6,227 nt of DNA. Origin: Bacteroidota bacterium (GTDB lineage Bacteria; Bacteroidota; Ignavibacteria; Palsa-1295). Where the stretch lies: assembly GCA_025363505.1 (NCBI GenBank), contig JANYDV010000031.1:1-6227 (forward strand), written 5' to 3'. Each line of letters starts with the position of its first letter. Within the stretch, counting starts at the first letter, position 1. Both the position numbers and the translations under genes were made by a program. The notes beneath the pieces were generated by a model that saw nothing but the letters and a program-made list of their open reading frames with translations, was not told where the DNA came from and did not search any database. Of this stretch, positions 4,763 through 6,227 are shown one piece after another.

Positions 4763-6227
4763 ATGACAAATCAAGCTCCTAAAAAAGCTCCGTGGTGGAA
4801 TCCTGCAAAATGGTTTGCGGTTCGTCGTACCGTGCCCATCGAGCAGCGCTCTTATACCAAGATCTACGGCATTATGTCGATGCTGTTGTTCGCCTTTACG
4901 GTATGGGCAGTCCTCAATGAAGTGATTACCCGTCGTCCTTGGAAGGACATTCAGGCTGATTTTAAGGACTTCAAGACTACTCGTCTCAATATCGAACGCA
5001 AGAAAGAACTTGCGAAAATCGCACCGCCGGTGCGGAAACAGATCAAGAAAGATCTTGCAAAAGCCAAAGATGCATTAGAGTCGGATAAGTATGTAGCCCT
5101 GAAAGAAAAACTTGATGATATGGACATCGAGGTTGCCAAGGCTCAGCGCGACTATACATTTACCAAAAGTAGAGCCGACGAAACCTACTATTTCTTTGAC
5201 GAAGAACGCATACAGCATAAAGATACCACCAGCAACGCAAAAACACTTCGCTCGCTCGAAGCCGAAATGGCAAAAGAGAAAGTGGTCGTTGACGGATTGC
5301 TTGGCAAGCGCAAACTGATCGTCGAACAGATGACGCCGTACCAAAAAACGGTTAAAGAAAAACAAGCAATTTATGATTCAGTCTTTGCGGGTGTTATCGC
5401 AATTGATCGTAAGCTCGAAGCGGTTGATAAAATGACAATCGCTGTTAAGCAGACGATGTTAATGAATTACGAAAAGACGAACTTCAATAATTTGAAGATG
5501 CGTGTTGATCGTTGCGAAACCTGCCACTTGAGTTATGCCGACCCACTATTCAAAAATGACACCATTATTTCTTCTGATGCGAATGAAATAAAAGCGTGGC
5601 TCAAGAGTAATAAGTATAACGACGCCGATCATTATAAAATAAAAAAACTTGGCGCAAAACAAGATACTGTTGTTGCGGTTGTTTCGGCACTGTTTCGAAT
5701 CCATCCGAACGTTGACTTAATGATCAAAAGTCATAAAGTCGGGGAGCCATCAGCTCCGGGTGTGTTGGGCTGTACGTCTTGCCATAGCGGACAAGGACAG
5801 TCTATTGTTTCACCTGAATTTGCTCATGGCTTTGAATCACATTGGGCTGAGCCAATGCTGACGGGGCATTATGCTCAGGCATCGTGTCAAAATTGCCATG
5901 ACGGTAAATTTGATTTTGAAGGTGCAAAGTGGATCTCGATGGGTAAAAAACTCTTCGTTGATTTTGGCTGCTATGGCTGTCACACAATGAATGGTATGGA
6001 AAACTGGTCGGGACAAGGACCGTCGCTCTTGAACGTCTCGAAAAAAGTTACGCCTGAGTGGATGTTCCAGTGGATCAAGAATCCACGCGGCTGGTCGCAT
6101 AATACGAGAATGCCAAACTTTATGTTCTCTGATGATGAAGCAAAAGCAGTTACTGCTTATGTTCTAAATCAATCGAAAGGCTCGAATTTTGCACCGATTG
6201 CTCATAACAGCGGTGGCGGAGATCTTG
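4763..6227 (+). CDS. Membrane-anchored multihaem cytochrome c with coiled-coil-like stalk, 3'-partial
   Basis: The frame is open from ATG 4763 to the window end (488 residues), with no stop. It has a basic, Trp/Pro-rich cytoplasmic N-terminus with KKAPWWNPAKW (7-17), one membrane helix (about 34-55), and then TRRPWKDIQ on the outer side. A Lys/Glu-rich, mostly proline-poor stretch follows (about 65-240) that is probably a long helical stalk. Four haem c sites follow: CETCH (251-255), CTSCH (337-341), CQNCH (375-379) and CYGCH (403-407). The final domain resembles a class I cytochrome c, with RMPNF (449-453) offering Met450 as distal ligand. Other histidines near 320-370 could ligate the other haems. 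By position it is the electron acceptor for the Rieske protein, replacing cytochrome f or c1, to neither of which it shows obvious similarity. There is no Shine-Dalgarno; the leader is AT-rich. The C-terminus, and any further haems, lie outside the window. Confidence 0.9.
   Translation, partial: MTNQAPKKAPWWNPAKWFAVRRTVPIEQRSYTKIYGIMSMLLFAFTVWAVLNEVITRRPWKDIQADFKDFKTTRLNIERKKELAKIAPPVRKQIKKDLAKAKDALESDKYVALKEKLDDMDIEVAKAQRDYTFTKSRADETYYFFDEERIQHKDTTSNAKTLRSLEAEMAKEKVVVDGLLGKRKLIVEQMTPYQKTVKEKQAIYDSVFAGVIAIDRKLEAVDKMTIAVKQTMLMNYEKTNFNNLKMRVDRCETCHLSYADPLFKNDTIISSDANEIKAWLKSNKYNDADHYKIKKLGAKQDTVVAVVSALFRIHPNVDLMIKSHKVGEPSAPGVLGCTSCHSGQGQSIVSPEFAHGFESHWAEPMLTGHYAQASCQNCHDGKFDFEGAKWISMGKKLFVDFGCYGCHTMNGMENWSGQGPSLLNVSKKVTPEWMFQWIKNPRGWSHNTRMPNFMFSDDEAKAVTAYVLNQSKGSNFAPIAHNSGGGDL

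Noticed and set aside
5075..5365. Minus-strand open frames opposite the cytochrome c stalk
   Set aside because: The plus-strand frame is continuous from 4763 to the window end with four CxxCH motifs; the antisense frames have no start context or recognisable domains.

Overview
The window holds the 3' part of a sulfur-metabolism gene, one tRNA gene, and most of an operon for a Rieske/cytochrome b (quinol oxidase, b6f/bc-like) electron-transfer complex. Every intact gene reads on the + strand. The organism is a bacterium of moderate GC. Four points suggest a Bacteroidota/Chlorobiota-type lineage (Ignavibacteria, Kapabacteria and relatives): the near-absence of Shine-Dalgarno sequences, AT-rich leaders, a three-domain CstB-like persulfide dioxygenase, and a split, b6-type cytochrome b. 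The lineage is an inference and has not been tested by any search.

Region 1 (1-1120) encodes an MBL-fold/rhodanese/rhodanese protein. The left end is folded back: bases 1-35 are a perfect inverted copy of 122-156, and bases 1-121 read on the minus strand encode the residues that belong immediately before those encoded from 122 on the plus strand. This looks like an inverted chimera at a contig end.

Region 2 (1121-1498) is intergenic apart from a tRNA-Val(TAC) at 1310-1384, which is followed by a short strong hairpin.

Region 3 (1499-6227) is the operon. In order it encodes a 2[4Fe-4S] ferredoxin with a Pro/Ala-rich N-terminal tail; a Rieske protein with a long cytosolic N-terminus; a four-helix cytochrome b (b6-like) with a long Pro/Ala-rich C-terminal tail; a subunit-IV-like protein with three extra membrane helices; and a membrane-anchored cytochrome c with a long charged helical stalk and at least four haem-binding CxxCH motifs, cut off by the window end. 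Gaps between genes are 16-48 bp with no evident terminators.

A working model, inferred, is as follows. Quinol is oxidised at the Qo site formed by cytochrome b, the subunit-IV-like protein and the Rieske protein. Electrons pass through the Rieske cluster to the multihaem cytochrome c, and the low-potential branch runs through the two b haems towards the cytoplasmic side. The ferredoxin sits on that same cytoplasmic side. The ferredoxin N-terminus and the cytochrome b C-terminus both carry a PPWL+basic motif on a Pro/Ala-rich linker, which suggests a shared docking or tethering mechanism. Cytochrome b keeps the b6-type haem-ligand spacing but appears to lack the cysteine that anchors haem c(n)/c(i) in classical b6-type proteins.
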